Positions 8,233 through 17,766 of a stretch of DNA of 64,000 bases are shown here, one piece after another (the stretch's first letter is position 1; the number at the start of each line of letters is the position of its first letter). The DNA comes from Arthrobacter antibioticus (lineage in GTDB: Bacteria > Actinomycetota > Actinomycetes > Actinomycetales > Micrococcaceae): assembly GCF_030063205.1 (NCBI RefSeq), contig NZ_JASISQ010000001.1:609152-673151 (forward strand), read 5' to 3'. A program made the translations under genes and the position numbers. The notes under the pieces were generated by a model. That model had not been told where the DNA came from. It made no database searches and saw only the letters and a program-made list of their open reading frames with translations.

Positions 8233-9087
8233 ATGACTTCCCGAACCACCCTCAGCCCAAACCTGGTCCTTGCCTACCTTGACATCGCCGAAGAAGATCG
8301 CAGTGGCTGTTTAATTTTGATTGAGGGACCCCCCACCCCGCCAGTATCCAGGGTTCTGACATATTTATCCGCCAGTTTGGGCAGCGCCGACGAGCCTGTC
8401 CCTGAACTTGGTACTGCAGAACTGGCCGTTAATGAGCAGGATTGGCTCAGTGCCATGATGCGTTTTGTTCCTCACCTTTTGGCTTGGCATCAGGGGCGGG
8501 CCATCCCCGACGCCATTTCGCGTGCCACCTTGGCTGATTTTGGTCGCAATTTGGTCATCAATCGCAGAGTCCACAACCGGTTCGGCATGGACACCTGGAA
8601 ATGGCTCAACCACGTGTTCTCGGGCCGTATATATCAGCTTGGTCGGCTCCAATATCTGATCCACCAACCAGCAAATCCCATCCCCGGTGTTTCCAGCGGA
8701 GAATGGATACTGGGGATCCATATCCCAGAAGGTGGTGGCTTAGCTGCCGAGAACGTGCGTGAAAGTTTGGCATGGGCTGGCAGCTTCTTTGCCAAACACT
8801 TCCCCGCACAGCCGGTAAAAATAGCCAACTGTGAGTCCTGGCTACTGGATCCTTATCTGCGGGATCATCTTGACCCAAGCTCCAATATTGCCAAATTCGC
8901 CGCCCGCTTCACTCCCTACGGGCAGCCTCGCAATGAACCAACGGATGCCGTGTACTTCACTTTCCGCACCCGCACTCTAGAAGAGTTGCACACGTTGCCA
9001 CGGAACACGACGTTAGAAAAGGTTGTTCTTGAGCGCATCGATGCCGGAGGCACCTGGCAGTTGGGCTTCGGTACCTTGGAGTTATGA
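8233..9087 (+). CDS. Acyltransferase-like protein with a GNAT_C-type C-terminal domain
   Basis: A 284-aa soluble protein. The C-terminal half has the pattern HIPEGGGLAAENVRESLAWA, a Phe-rich helix, ESWLLDPYL and SSNIAKFAARF, which I recognise as the GNAT-like domain of a two-domain acyltransferase family (NAT_N plus GNAT_C). Substrate and role are unknown. TAGGCT ends six bases before the ATG with no Shine-Dalgarno site, so a leaderless mRNA is likely. It stands alone between the long inverted repeat and prfC. Confidence 0.65.
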   Translation: MTSRTTLSPNLVLAYLDIAEEDRSGCLILIEGPPTPPVSRVLTYLSASLGSADEPVPELGTAELAVNEQDWLSAMMRFVPHLLAWHQGRAIPDAISRATLADFGRNLVINRRVHNRFGMDTWKWLNHVFSGRIYQLGRLQYLIHQPANPIPGVSSGEWILGIHIPEGGGLAAENVRESLAWAGSFFAKHFPAQPVKIANCESWLLDPYLRDHLDPSSNIAKFAARFTPYGQPRNEPTDAVYFTFRTRTLEELHTLPRNTTLEKVVLERIDAGGTWQLGFGTLEL

Positions 9088-9178
9088 TGCCAACAACACG
9101 CCGCCATGCTGCGGTAAACTTATTATTTGCTGTCCTGTCTTTGCCTGACAAAATTCTTCACCGCTAGAAAGTAGTCTT

Positions 9179-10789
9179 GTGTCCTCTCCGGCCCAGTCCC
9201 CCGTCCGCGCCACCGAAATTACCGGTCAGGCGCAGCGTCGCAGAACTTTTGCCGTCATCTCCCACCCGGATGCCGGTAAGTCAACGCTGACAGAAGCGTT
9301 GGCGCTGCATGCCAAAGTGATTGGTACCGCCGGGGCAACTAACGGCAAGTCCAACCGCCGGGACACAGTCTCTGACTGGCAACAGATGGAGAAGGACCGC
9401 GGGATTTCAATTAGCTCCGCAGCTCTTCAGTTCTCCTACCGCGACACTGTCATTAACTTGCTAGACACCCCCGGGCACGCTGACTTCTCAGAAGACACCT
9501 ACCGCGTATTGGCTGCTGTCGATTGCGCCGTTATGCTCATTGACGCTGGCAAGGGCTTGGAAACTCAGACCATGAAGCTCTTTGAGGTGTGCCGTCAGCG
9601 CAATCTACCCATCATCACCGTAATCAACAAGTGGGACCGGCCAGGACTTGACCCCCTTGAATTGATGGATGAGATCACCGAGCGCACCGGGCTGACCCCC
9701 ATGCCACTGACGTGGGCCATCGGCATTGCCGGTGACTTCCGTGGCGTGTGGGATATCCGACGCAACGAGTTTGCCAAGTTTGCCCGCAACAGCTCCGGCG
9801 CCCACATCGCCTTGACCCAGTACCTCACGCCCGAGCAGGCAGCCGAATCCGAAGGTGAAGCATGGGTTGAGTCCACCGATGAAGCCAGTCTGGTTGTTGA
9901 TGTCGATTCACCTTTGGACCTTGATGCGTTCTACGCTGGCAAAGCCACTCCCCTGCTGTTCTCCTCAGCAGCATTGAACTTTGGGGTCAAACAAATCCTG
10001 GACACTCTGGTGGACTTTGCCCCTCCGGCTTCCGCGCGCGCCGACATTTCCGGCACCACCCGCCCGGTAGAAGCCCCTTTCTCCGGCTTTGTGTTCAAGG
10101 TCCAGGCAGGCATGAACCAGGCACACCGCGACCACGTGGCTTTTGTCCGCGTCTGCTCTGGCATATTTGAACGAGGCATGGTTGTTACCCAGTCACGCAC
10201 AGGCAAGTCCTTCGCCACCAAGTATGCACAGCAAGTGTTTGGCCGCGAACGAGAGGTCATCGATACCGCGTTTCCTGGTGATGTAGTGGGGCTGGTAAAT
10301 GCTTCAGCTTTGCGAGTGGGCGACAGCCTTTACGTTGAGGAAGGCGTGGAATACCCTGCCATTCCGCTGTTCGCGCCGGAGCACTTCCAGGTGGCCCGAT
10401 CCAAGGATCCCAGCAAGTACAAGCAGTTCCGCCGGGGAATTGAACAACTGGAGCACGAAGGTGTTATTCAGGTGCTGCGCTCGGATTTACGCGGCGATCA
10501 GGCACCTGTGCTCGCTGCTGTTGGCCCCATGCAGTTTGAAGTTGTCGAGGACCGCATGCATCATGATTTCAACGCTCCTATGCGTTTGGAGCGTTTGCCG
10601 TATTCTCTCGCCAGATTGACCACGCAGGAGGCCACAGCCACGCTGAGCGCGGTTCATGGAGCTGAGGTACTTGAGCGAAGCGACGGGGAGTTCTTGGCCC
10701 TATTCAACGATATTTGGGCTATGCGTAGGGTGGAAAAGAACCACCCTGGCCTCTCACTGGCAGAAATCGGTACTTCCATGCAGAAGTAG
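9179..10789 (+). CDS. prfC: Peptide chain release factor 3
   Basis: A 536-aa translational GTPase that recycles release factors 1 and 2 from the ribosome. G motifs are SHPDAGKST (P-loop, residues 28-36), DTPGHADFSEDTYR (G3) and NKWD (G4). Length and the C-terminal RF3 region are normal. The start is a GTG at 9179 preceded by GAAAG. It converges on the HNH nuclease gene with a 47-bp gap. EF-G is excluded by the short length and the RF3-type G1 and G3 context. Confidence 0.95.
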   Translation: MSSPAQSPVRATEITGQAQRRRTFAVISHPDAGKSTLTEALALHAKVIGTAGATNGKSNRRDTVSDWQQMEKDRGISISSAALQFSYRDTVINLLDTPGHADFSEDTYRVLAAVDCAVMLIDAGKGLETQTMKLFEVCRQRNLPIITVINKWDRPGLDPLELMDEITERTGLTPMPLTWAIGIAGDFRGVWDIRRNEFAKFARNSSGAHIALTQYLTPEQAAESEGEAWVESTDEASLVVDVDSPLDLDAFYAGKATPLLFSSAALNFGVKQILDTLVDFAPPASARADISGTTRPVEAPFSGFVFKVQAGMNQAHRDHVAFVRVCSGIFERGMVVTQSRTGKSFATKYAQQVFGREREVIDTAFPGDVVGLVNASALRVGDSLYVEEGVEYPAIPLFAPEHFQVARSKDPSKYKQFRRGIEQLEHEGVIQVLRSDLRGDQAPVLAAVGPMQFEVVEDRMHHDFNAPMRLERLPYSLARLTTQEATATLSAVHGAEVLERSDGEFLALFNDIWAMRRVEKNHPGLSLAEIGTSMQK

Positions 10790-10836
10790 CACTTGGCCTG
10801 CTTTATCTGCAGCTGGCGTTGACAACAAGATTCTCT

Positions 10837-11643
10837 TCAATTCAGGTATCCAGATGGCAAGCTTTGCTGCTGCGGACACGGGCCAAGGACACGTTTCATG
10901 GCCGCTTTTTCTGCTGCCGTTACCCAGAGGTTGTAGGCGGCTTTGACGGAAATTTGGCGGGCAACATAGTGGCAGCGAAATTTTTTGGACGCTGGCAGCC
11001 ACGTGGCTGCGTCGCCATCAGATTTTTCTTGATTCGCCGGCCCATCTGCCGCCAGAAGGTTCAAGGGATCGTTGGCTAAACTTTGGCGTTGCAACCCCGA
11101 CAGCGCTGGTGCGCCGGTCTGCCACGCATTGCCAAGAGCCACCACATGGTCGATTTGAACTGCCCCGCTGCTGTCCTTGCCCCGTTGGAAGTGAACTTCC
11201 GCTCCTGTATATGGCTCAGCGAGAACACCGGAGGCCACTACGCAATGGGAACCGGCACTGAACGCAACCCCTTGAAGATCTCTTCGCAAGACATCGTTGC
11301 GAGTGTCGCAGCCGTTGGCGTCGGCGTCCATCCAGGCTTCACCGAAGGCGCTGCGTTGGTAGTCCTTGCCCGGAGCTTTCCCCTTAACCTCCAGAGTGTC
11401 CAGCAGCATCATGGCGCTTCCTGTCGATACTGCAATGACTGGCCCGCCCAGAACTGGCGTCGGTGTGCTGAACGATGGAGCCGGGCCGGCCTCTGGTACG
11501 AAAGGCCACCGCCCCGAACTGTGCAGCCAGCCGCTCAAGAGCACTAGAACCAGCAAGGCTAGAGCAATTGCGGCGCGCACGGGGGCACGGCATTGCGCCT
11601 GCGGTCGGTGCCGTTGGAGTTGGAGTTGTGTGTGGCGTGCCAT
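10837..11643 (-). CDS. Exported or membrane-anchored HNH-family (DUF1524-type) nuclease
   Basis: About 268 aa. An N-terminal basic stretch and a hydrophobic segment (AIALALLVLVLLSGW) form a signal anchor, followed by a Pro/Ser/Thr linker. The C-terminal domain has IDHVVALGNAW, NDPLNLLA, NQEKSDGDAATWLP and a CHYVARQISVK block, the usual pattern of DUF1524/HNH proteins in actinobacteria; IDHV supplies the catalytic His and NDPLNL the following Asn. It probably cuts DNA outside the cytoplasm. The ATG at 11643 is preferred over a GTG at 11670. It converges with prfC. Confidence 0.85.
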   Translation of the reverse strand: MARHTQLQLQRHRPQAQCRAPVRAAIALALLVLVLLSGWLHSSGRWPFVPEAGPAPSFSTPTPVLGGPVIAVSTGSAMMLLDTLEVKGKAPGKDYQRSAFGEAWMDADANGCDTRNDVLRRDLQGVAFSAGSHCVVASGVLAEPYTGAEVHFQRGKDSSGAVQIDHVVALGNAWQTGAPALSGLQRQSLANDPLNLLAADGPANQEKSDGDAATWLPASKKFRCHYVARQISVKAAYNLWVTAAEKAAMKRVLGPCPQQQSLPSGYLN

Positions 11644-11859
11644 GGCCCCTGCCCACCTTGATTCCCTCACCAGCGGCTGTGTCGTTGAATATGTCGTGCT
11701 GGAACAAGTCTAGAGACATAGCCGTTGGCGCGTTCTGAGTTATCCACAGGCCGATGTGGCGTGTGTATGAAGAATCTGGCAGCCGTTGTAACCCTCAGGC
11801 AGCAAAAAGGCCGGCCACCTAAAGTGACCGACCCATTTACAACTACTCATTCAGTGGTG

Positions 11860-12018
11860 CTATTTATTCAGGGCGTTTCGCCGGACCCAGCCGATAGCAG
11901 CCGTAGCCACGAACAGGACGATTCCAACGACCGCCAGCCAGAACAGGCCCTTGACCACAAAACCAAGGATCGAAAGGACAAGCCAAATGACAAGAAGTGC
12001 AATTATTATTCCAACCAT
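11860..12018 (-). CDS. Small hydrophobic membrane protein (52 aa)
   Basis: The minus strand encodes 52 residues with two hydrophobic helices: MVGIIIALLVIWLVLSILGF, then LFWLAVVGIVLFVATAAIGW, ending in VRRNALNK. A lone Lys-Gly turn separates the helices and the tail is basic, so both ends should be cytoplasmic. Small proteins of this shape are common in Arthrobacter but their role is unknown. The Shine-Dalgarno site is weak. It lies just downstream of rnpB on the same strand. Confidence 0.6.
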   Translation of the reverse strand: MVGIIIALLVIWLVLSILGFVVKGLFWLAVVGIVLFVATAAIGWVRRNALNK

Positions 12019-12123
12019 CGCATAAACTTACCGCACCATCGCCGCTAATGAAAAGTGACCCACAGCCGGGTAGGAAGTAGTGGTACATCTCGCGGTCGAT
12101 TCACGGATTGGGAAAGTTTAAGT

Positions 12124-12510
12124 GGATAGGGCAGCCGATACGCCGGGTTTTGTCATCCGCAACAGTTACCCGCTGCGGAGAGGCAACCATCCATCTACGA
12201 ACGCCGTTGCCGACGCCCTCTAGCGGCCTACCCAGACACTCGGGCGAACAGCCCTCAGTCATGCCCTGTCTGGCCTTGCTCCGGGCGGGGTTTACCGAGC
12301 TTCCCCAGTCACCTGGGGAACTGGTGGTCTCTTACACCACCGTTTCACCCTTACCTGCGCCGGCTCTTGCGAGCCGTGCGGGCGGTTTACTTTCTGTGGC
12401 ACTTTCCTGCGAGTTACCCCGAGTGGGCGTTACCCACCACCCTGTTCTGTGGAGCCCGGACGTTCCTCGAGTCACTTGCGTGGCTCGCGGTTGCCTAGCT
12501 GCCCTATCCA
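12124..12510 (-). ncRNA. rnpB: RNase P RNA, bacterial class A
   Basis: The minus strand reads GGATAGGGCAGC at the 5' end and GCTGCCCTATCC at the 3' end, which pair as helix P1. Shortly after the start comes GAGGAACGTCCGGGCTCCAC, the universal RNase P core, and near the middle CAGGTAAGGGTGAAACGGTG, the conserved P10/P11 region. At 387 nt the length is normal for an actinobacterial type A RNA. It matures the 5' ends of tRNAs. Long open frames on either strand across this interval are not genes. Confidence 0.96.
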
Positions 12511-12606
12511 GCAACTAAGTGTACAGGTCGCAGGGACACCGATCGAGCGGAGCAAGACTGGGCAGCTGGGTCTGGTCCAGAATTCTACCGGGGTGAGGTT
12601 AAAGCT

Positions 12607-12658
12607 AAAGGTGCCGGTCGGCGTCGTACTTTAAAGTACGACGCCGACCAGCACCTTT
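12607..12658 (-). terminator. 25-bp hairpin downstream of gapB
   Basis: Arms at 12607-12631 and 12634-12658 form an 8-bp outer and 16-bp inner helix with one C-A mismatch and a 2-base loop. It lies 14 bp past the gapB stop. The stem is far longer than needed for an intrinsic terminator, and the T-run is minimal. Confidence 0.75.
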
Positions 12659-12672
12659 GACACGCCGTTACG

Positions 12673-14160
12673 TTACGCCGGCAACAGTACCGGTGATTCT
12701 TCCACTGCGGGGAATTGACGCGGGTGGACCCCTGCCATCTCTTCCATCACGCGGACCACTTGGCAGCTGTAGCCGAATTCGTTGTCATACCAGACGTAGA
12801 GAACCAAATGCTTGTCATTGCTGATCGTTGCTAGACCATCCACAATTCCGGCCCTGCGTGAACCAATAAAATCGCTGGAAACCACTTCCGGAGAGTCAAT
12901 GAAATCGATCTGCTTGCGCAGCCCGGAATTCAAGGACATATCCCGCAAATATGTGTTGATTTCTTCTTTGGTAGTGCCGTTTTCAAGTGTCAAATTCAAG
13001 ATCGCCATCGACACATTCGGGGTAGGGACACGGATGGAGTTACCAGAGAGTTTACCGGCGAGCTCGGGCAGTGCCTTGGCTACGGCCTTTGCAGCTCCGG
13101 TTTCGGTCAAAACCATGTTCAGCGCTGCAGATCGCCCCCGGCGGTCTCCCTTATGGAAGTTATCCGTCAGGTTTTGATCATTCGTGAAGGAGTGCACAGT
13201 TTCAACATGCCCATGGACAATACCGTACTTGTCGTTGAGCGCCTTGAGCACCGGTGTGATGGCGTTGGTGGTACAGGAGGCGGCGGTGATGATCTTATCT
13301 TCATCCTTGATGGTGTCATGGTTGATTCCATGCACCACGTTCTTTAGCGCCCCTTTGCCTGGTGCGGTGAGCAACACCCGGGAGGCACCCTTGCTCTGCA
13401 GGTGCTGCGAGAGGCCTTCCTCATCGCGCCACCGGCCGGTGTTATCCACAATCAGGGCGTCGTGAATATTGAAAGCGGTGTAGTCGATGGCGGAAGGATC
13501 ATCCGAGTAGATAACCTGAATGGCTGTGCCATTGGCCTGGATGATGTTGCGCTCTTCATCAACGGTGATAGTGCCGTTGAAAGGCCCATGGACGGAGTCA
13601 CGGCGCAACAAGCTGGCACGTTTGGTCAGGTCAGATTCGCCACCATTGCGCACAACAATCGCCCGGAGCCGCAAGCCCTGACCGCCCCCGGCGTGTTCAA
13701 TGAGGATCCTGGCCAGCAGCCGGCCGATCCGCCCGAAACCGTAGAGGACTACATCCTTGCCTCGCCGCGGATCCTGCCCCTGGCGGTCCACGATCTCAGC
13801 TAGCTCAACGCGCAGGAATTCTTCGCGGCTCTGACCTACACCCTCTTGGGCGTATTTGAGATTCAACGTGGCCAGGTTAATCGACGCCGGGCCCAGACGA
13901 AGGGCTGTCAATGCAAGGAGCATGGGCAGTGTTTCTTCTGGACGGAGTAGAACTCCGTCAACATGGCGGGCAAAACGGTGCGCCTTCAGCAAGCTGACGG
14001 CGGACTGGTTGATCAGGCTGCGTCCATGTACTGAGAGAATCACGTTATTCTCACGATACAGGCGGCCAATAAGCGGAATCATAGCTTCCGCCATGGTTTC
14101 GCGTTCGATCCATGACTCTAGGACGGCTTCACTATTGTTTGCCGCGAGTTCTTGCACCAC
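12673..14160 (-). CDS. gapB: Glyceraldehyde-3-phosphate dehydrogenase, long GapB type
   Basis: About 495 aa, much longer than glycolytic GAPDH (about 335 aa). An N-terminal extension of roughly 125 residues precedes the Rossmann domain (YGFGRIGRLLARIL). The catalytic motif is ASCTTN, and WYDNEFGYS lies near the C-terminus. The architecture matches Corynebacterium glutamicum GapB, which works in the gluconeogenic direction and prefers NADP. I chose the GTG at 14160 because AGAGGA lies seven bases upstream; the frame stays open to 14223. A standard GapA should exist elsewhere in the genome. Confidence 0.88.
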   Translation of the reverse strand: MVQELAANNSEAVLESWIERETMAEAMIPLIGRLYRENNVILSVHGRSLINQSAVSLLKAHRFARHVDGVLLRPEETLPMLLALTALRLGPASINLATLNLKYAQEGVGQSREEFLRVELAEIVDRQGQDPRRGKDVVLYGFGRIGRLLARILIEHAGGGQGLRLRAIVVRNGGESDLTKRASLLRRDSVHGPFNGTITVDEERNIIQANGTAIQVIYSDDPSAIDYTAFNIHDALIVDNTGRWRDEEGLSQHLQSKGASRVLLTAPGKGALKNVVHGINHDTIKDEDKIITAASCTTNAITPVLKALNDKYGIVHGHVETVHSFTNDQNLTDNFHKGDRRGRSAALNMVLTETGAAKAVAKALPELAGKLSGNSIRVPTPNVSMAILNLTLENGTTKEEINTYLRDMSLNSGLRKQIDFIDSPEVVSSDFIGSRRAGIVDGLATISNDKHLVLYVWYDNEFGYSCQVVRVMEEMAGVHPRQFPAVEESPVLLPA

Positions 14161-14379
14161 GTAATCATCCTCTTCCAGCTCAAAACACCCTTGGTTCAAG
14201 CCACCTCTAGTGTGCCAGCGCACAGATGTTACTGGCGAGTTCAGTGAGACGGTTCACTAGACCGGTCTATCTAGAAATGAACTATACGGGATGACGTGAC
14301 GTCTCTACGCCGGAGCATCCCCTGATGACCTGGAGTCTTAGTGGAGATTGACCCACTCACCAACAGATAAGCTCGAACA

Positions 14380-15144
14380 GTGCTAATTTTGCTTCCCCCT
14401 TCTGAAGGTAAGACCCCGGCCCAGACCGGTTCCCCCGCTGACTTGGCTAATTTGAGCTTTCCCTCGCTGACCGCCGCCCGCCACGAGGTGGCAGTTGCGT
14501 TGGCCTCCGTGTCGGGACAAGATGATGCACTCCGTCAGCTGGGCGTAGGAGCAACCTTGGGGCATGAGGTCTCACGGAACATGCGCCTGATGAAAGAGCC
14601 AGCCGCACCGGCCCACAGCATCTACACCGGTGTGCTTTTTGACGCCCTAGGGTATTCAAACCTCACAACAACCCAAAAACGCAAAGCGGATGCCACAATC
14701 CTTGTGATCTCCGGTCTCTGGGGAGCCGTGGGATTCGCTGATAGCATCCCCGCCTATCGTCTCTCCATGTCCGTAGGCCTGCCAGGGCTGGGGAAGCTAG
14801 CCAGCTACTGGAAACCGCGGCTAGCCGCGGCGTTGGCGGAGCACGCCCAAGATCATCTCATGGTCGATTGCCGCTCCAGCAGTTACGCCGCCGCGTGGGT
14901 CCCTGACCCCGTGCGCACTGTGGCCATCAACGTTTTCACAGAACGTGACGGCACACGCAAAGTGGTCTCACACTTCGCCAAACACACCCGCGGGGAACTA
15001 GCCAGACACTTGCTGACTCGCCGTGGTGCGTCACCACAAAACCCGGAGCAGCTGGCCCGTGCCGCCGGAGAACGATGGACGGTTGAACTCGTGGCAGGAA
15101 CTTCGCGCAAAGCGCACGCCCTGAACATCATCCTCAGTGACTGA
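14380..15144 (+). CDS. yaaA: YaaA (UPF0246) family peroxide-stress protein
   Basis: A 254-aa protein with the family opening LILLPPSEGKT and internal blocks YTGVLFDALGY, VISGLWG and MVDCRSSSY. In E. coli YaaA lowers free iron and DNA damage during peroxide stress, and the fold binds DNA. TAAGCT (14368-14373) ends six bases before the GTG start, so the mRNA is probably leaderless; TTGACC lies 14 bases further upstream. It is divergent from gapB. Confidence 0.9.
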   Translation: MLILLPPSEGKTPAQTGSPADLANLSFPSLTAARHEVAVALASVSGQDDALRQLGVGATLGHEVSRNMRLMKEPAAPAHSIYTGVLFDALGYSNLTTTQKRKADATILVISGLWGAVGFADSIPAYRLSMSVGLPGLGKLASYWKPRLAAALAEHAQDHLMVDCRSSSYAAAWVPDPVRTVAINVFTERDGTRKVVSHFAKHTRGELARHLLTRRGASPQNPEQLARAAGERWTVELVAGTSRKAHALNIILSD

Positions 15145-15195
15145 GCTTTCCGACCACCGAAGCTCCAAATAGCCAAGCACCAGTGGGAATGCGGT

Positions 15196-15933
15196 CTAGC
15201 CCCAGTCCTCGGAACGGACCAGAATGGCACCTGAATCCGGGCAAAAGACAAGGGTCTCAGGCGTTGACTTTTTGATCTCAACCAGGTCGCCAGCGCTGAG
15301 CTGCATGCCTGAACCTTCTGATTTTCCGTGGAACAAGCGGGCAGCGCCAACACCGTATTTGCCCAGGGCCCTGTCGTAAATGGCCAGCAGGTCCGGGGCA
15401 AAGGTGGCGGCCAGCTCAGCCCGTTCGGCCAAAGTGGCGTCGCGCTCCATTTTCAGTGCACCCAATTTGCTGCGCAGCTCATCCAAAACCTCGTCAAGAA
15501 CAGATTGCATCTGTGCCACGAGGCCGTGCTGAGCCTCTTGCTTCGACGTTGCCTCCTCGAAGGCCTCCATAGCCTCCAGCTGGGTGTCCTCAAGATCGCC
15601 CCGGCGATGATTCAAGGATTCAATCTCACTCTGCAGCGCCATGAGATCTTTTGACAATCCACTGCCACTGTTCAATTTCGTCTCGTCGCGTTCAATCCGG
15701 GCAACTACAGCCGCCACATCATCTTCAGCCTTCGTTAGTGTCCTGTGAGCATCACTCACTGCCGTATCAAGGACTACAAGATCACTTTTAGCCACTGTTA
15801 CCCCAGCGTGTAAATCCGGAAGGCGAGGATCTTCTTTCAGCGCCTTAGCCTGAACATCAAGCCCGCGTAGTTTGCCGTCAAAGCCCTGAATCTCCAGCAA
15901 GCGCATTTGCTCGCCCGGTGCTGCCTTAGCCAT
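15196..15933 (-). CDS. Coiled-coil hairpin protein with a degenerate C4-type zinc ribbon
   Basis: 245 aa. Residues 20-170 are heptad-rich helix (KAEDDVAAVVARIERDE and on), the long coiled-coil hairpin of the CT398/zf-RING_7 type. The C-terminus should be a four-Cys ribbon (CxxC...CPxCG), but here reads GKSEGSGMQL...FCPDSGAILVR, keeping only one Cys, so it should not bind zinc. AGGAGG precedes the ATG. It lies 48 bp downstream of the nif3-like gene on the same strand, an arrangement common in actinobacteria. Biochemical role unknown. Confidence 0.8.
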   Translation of the reverse strand: MAKAAPGEQMRLLEIQGFDGKLRGLDVQAKALKEDPRLPDLHAGVTVAKSDLVVLDTAVSDAHRTLTKAEDDVAAVVARIERDETKLNSGSGLSKDLMALQSEIESLNHRRGDLEDTQLEAMEAFEEATSKQEAQHGLVAQMQSVLDEVLDELRSKLGALKMERDATLAERAELAATFAPDLLAIYDRALGKYGVGAARLFHGKSEGSGMQLSAGDLVEIKKSTPETLVFCPDSGAILVRSEDWG

Positions 15934-15981
15934 GTAAGTCCTCCTGCTACATCACGTGCGTGGTTATTCTCATGGGCAAGC

Positions 15982-17064
15982 CTAGTTCCCGGGGGTGAGA
16001 ATAAAGTCCCACGGGTCCGTGTTTGTCTGACTCACTGCCAATTCAGCCTCAAAGCCCTGGTCGCTCAGAACATTACCCAGGGCTTGGGCCGCGGCAGGAA
16101 GCCATAGCCATTCGCTGGCAAAGTGCGAGAGGTCGATGAGGAAAGGCTTTCCGTCCGCGCGTGCCTCACGGGCTTCCGAGGCCGGGTGATGACGCAGGTC
16201 CGCAGTGACGTATACATCGGCATCACTGGCACGAACAGCGTCAAACAAGCTATCTCCGGCCCCTCCGCACACCGCCACCTTATGGACAAGCGCGTTTTTA
16301 TCCCCCGCCACCCGCACACCTCCGGCAACGGCTGGCAGCGTTAAGAAGATCCGCGCGGCCAAGTCACCCAACTTTTCGGCTCCCGGCAGCATGCCAACAC
16401 GGCCAATTCCTTCTTCGACTAAACCGTGTTTGGCTGCCATAAGCGGTTGCGCATCGCTCAGGCCAAGAACGTCGGCAAGTACATCGGAGACGCCACCTAC
16501 AGCGCTATCGCCATTGGTATGGACAGTCAGCAGGGCACAACCACCTTCGATCAGCCTGTGGATTGCCCTGCCTTTCCCCGAGGTGGCGGCCACCGAGTTC
16601 ACGCCTTTAAGCAACAAGGGGTGGTGGGTGATCAACAGTTGCGCACCCCATTCCAACGCCTCATCAATGACCTCAAGTGTGGGGTCAACAGCGAACATGA
16701 TTCTGTCTACTTCCGCCTCAGGGCGGCCAACTACCAGACCCACACGGTCCCATTCTTCAGCCAAGGATTCCGGCCACAGCTCCTCAACAGCGACGAGAAT
16801 GTCTGAGAGTACCGGAGTCTCCAAGGCAAACAATGCATCCTCGCCCGGCCCTGAGACTTGATCCGGCCCTGAGTCCTGATCCGGAGCCTGGAGCGAATCT
16901 TGTTCCGGAAACGAATCTTGTTCCTGGTCTGGATTTTGTTCCTGGACTGGATCTTTTTCCTGATCTGGATCTTGTTCCTGATCTGTGCCGGTGACTGCCT
17001 CGGCGCCGTGGGCACCTGCGCCAGTTCCGTCGTCGTGCGTGGGAAGAAATGATTCCTTACTCAT
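15982..17064 (-). CDS. Nif3-like dinuclear metal centre protein with acidic repeat extension
   Basis: 360 aa, longer than the usual 250-290. From about residue 80 the Nif3/YbgI fold is clear: WDRVGLVVG, LLITHHPLLL (metal His pair), HTNGD, ADVYVTADLRHH and IDLSHFASEW. The first 75 residues are a low-complexity acidic extension with repeated D-Q-E-Q-D-P-like units (about 16860-17000). Nif3 proteins form metal-bearing hexamers of unsettled function; some are annotated as GTP cyclohydrolase 1 type 2. AGGACT precedes the ATG. It is probably co-transcribed with the zinc-ribbon gene. Confidence 0.88.
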   Translation of the reverse strand: MSKESFLPTHDDGTGAGAHGAEAVTGTDQEQDPDQEKDPVQEQNPDQEQDSFPEQDSLQAPDQDSGPDQVSGPGEDALFALETPVLSDILVAVEELWPESLAEEWDRVGLVVGRPEAEVDRIMFAVDPTLEVIDEALEWGAQLLITHHPLLLKGVNSVAATSGKGRAIHRLIEGGCALLTVHTNGDSAVGGVSDVLADVLGLSDAQPLMAAKHGLVEEGIGRVGMLPGAEKLGDLAARIFLTLPAVAGGVRVAGDKNALVHKVAVCGGAGDSLFDAVRASDADVYVTADLRHHPASEAREARADGKPFLIDLSHFASEWLWLPAAAQALGNVLSDQGFEAELAVSQTNTDPWDFILTPGN

Positions 17065-17150
17065 AGTCCTACCTTACTGGCGAGAGCGCCCAGTGGAGAC
17101 TTCAAAGCCGTTGGGGAATCTTGTGGCCACCAAATGACTTATAAATGAAC

Positions 17151-17675
17151 ATGAAGACTTTTGTATTGGGCGGTGGGTGCTTTTGGTGCCTCGATGCCGT
17201 CTACCAAATGACCAAAGGCGTGGAATCCGTAGTGTCCGGTTACACTGCCGGGGCCCTGCCAAATCCCACGTATGAACAAATCTGTACTGGCATGACAGGA
17301 CATGCGGAGGTGGTATCGGTGACTTTTGATGAAAGTATCATTCCCCCGGACGTCATCTTGGACATGTTCTTTGTGCAGCACGATCCCACCACGCTCAATC
17401 GGCAGGGGTACGACGCCGGAACCCAGTACCGCTCAGCCATGTACTACCGCGATGCTGAGGAAGAAGCAGCTTTCCATGCTGCTATTGAGCGCAACCAGCC
17501 GTTGTGGGATGACCCAATAGTTACGGAAGTCTCACCACTGGGGGTCATCTATCCTGCCACCGCAGATCACCAGGATTTCTATGCCCAGCGCCCGGAAGTC
17601 GGCTACTGCAGGGTCATTATCGACCCAAAAATCGCCAAAGTAAGAAAACATTACGCGAAGTGGCTTTCCGCGTAG
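17151..17675 (+). CDS. msrA: Peptide-methionine (S)-S-oxide reductase
   Basis: 174 aa. The N-terminus is [18 protein letters not shown] with catalytic Cys in [31 protein letters not shown] and [21 protein letters not shown] are family blocks, with the second redox Cys near the C-terminus (VGYCRVII). It repairs oxidised methionine. An in-frame ATG two codons upstream (17145) overlaps a TATAAA box at 17140-17145; initiation about six bases later would fall on the ATG at 17151, so I favour that one with a leaderless transcript. Confidence 0.94.
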   Translation: MKTFVLGGGCFWCLDAVYQMTKGVESVVSGYTAGALPNPTYEQICTGMTGHAEVVSVTFDESIIPPDVILDMFFVQHDPTTLNRQGYDAGTQYRSAMYYRDAEEEAAFHAAIERNQPLWDDPIVTEVSPLGVIYPATADHQDFYAQRPEVGYCRVIIDPKIAKVRKHYAKWLSA

Positions 17676-17766
17676 GAACACCCCGCAGGAATCGCTACGC
17701 TGGCGAACATACCGAGCACCCCGAGACTGCAGCACACCGGTTCACGAAAGAATTGAAGGAGAAGTC

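Noticed and set aside
12108-12518. A 136-codon open frame on the plus strand
   Set aside because: It is entirely antisense to rnpB, whose paired ends and core motifs are unmistakable.
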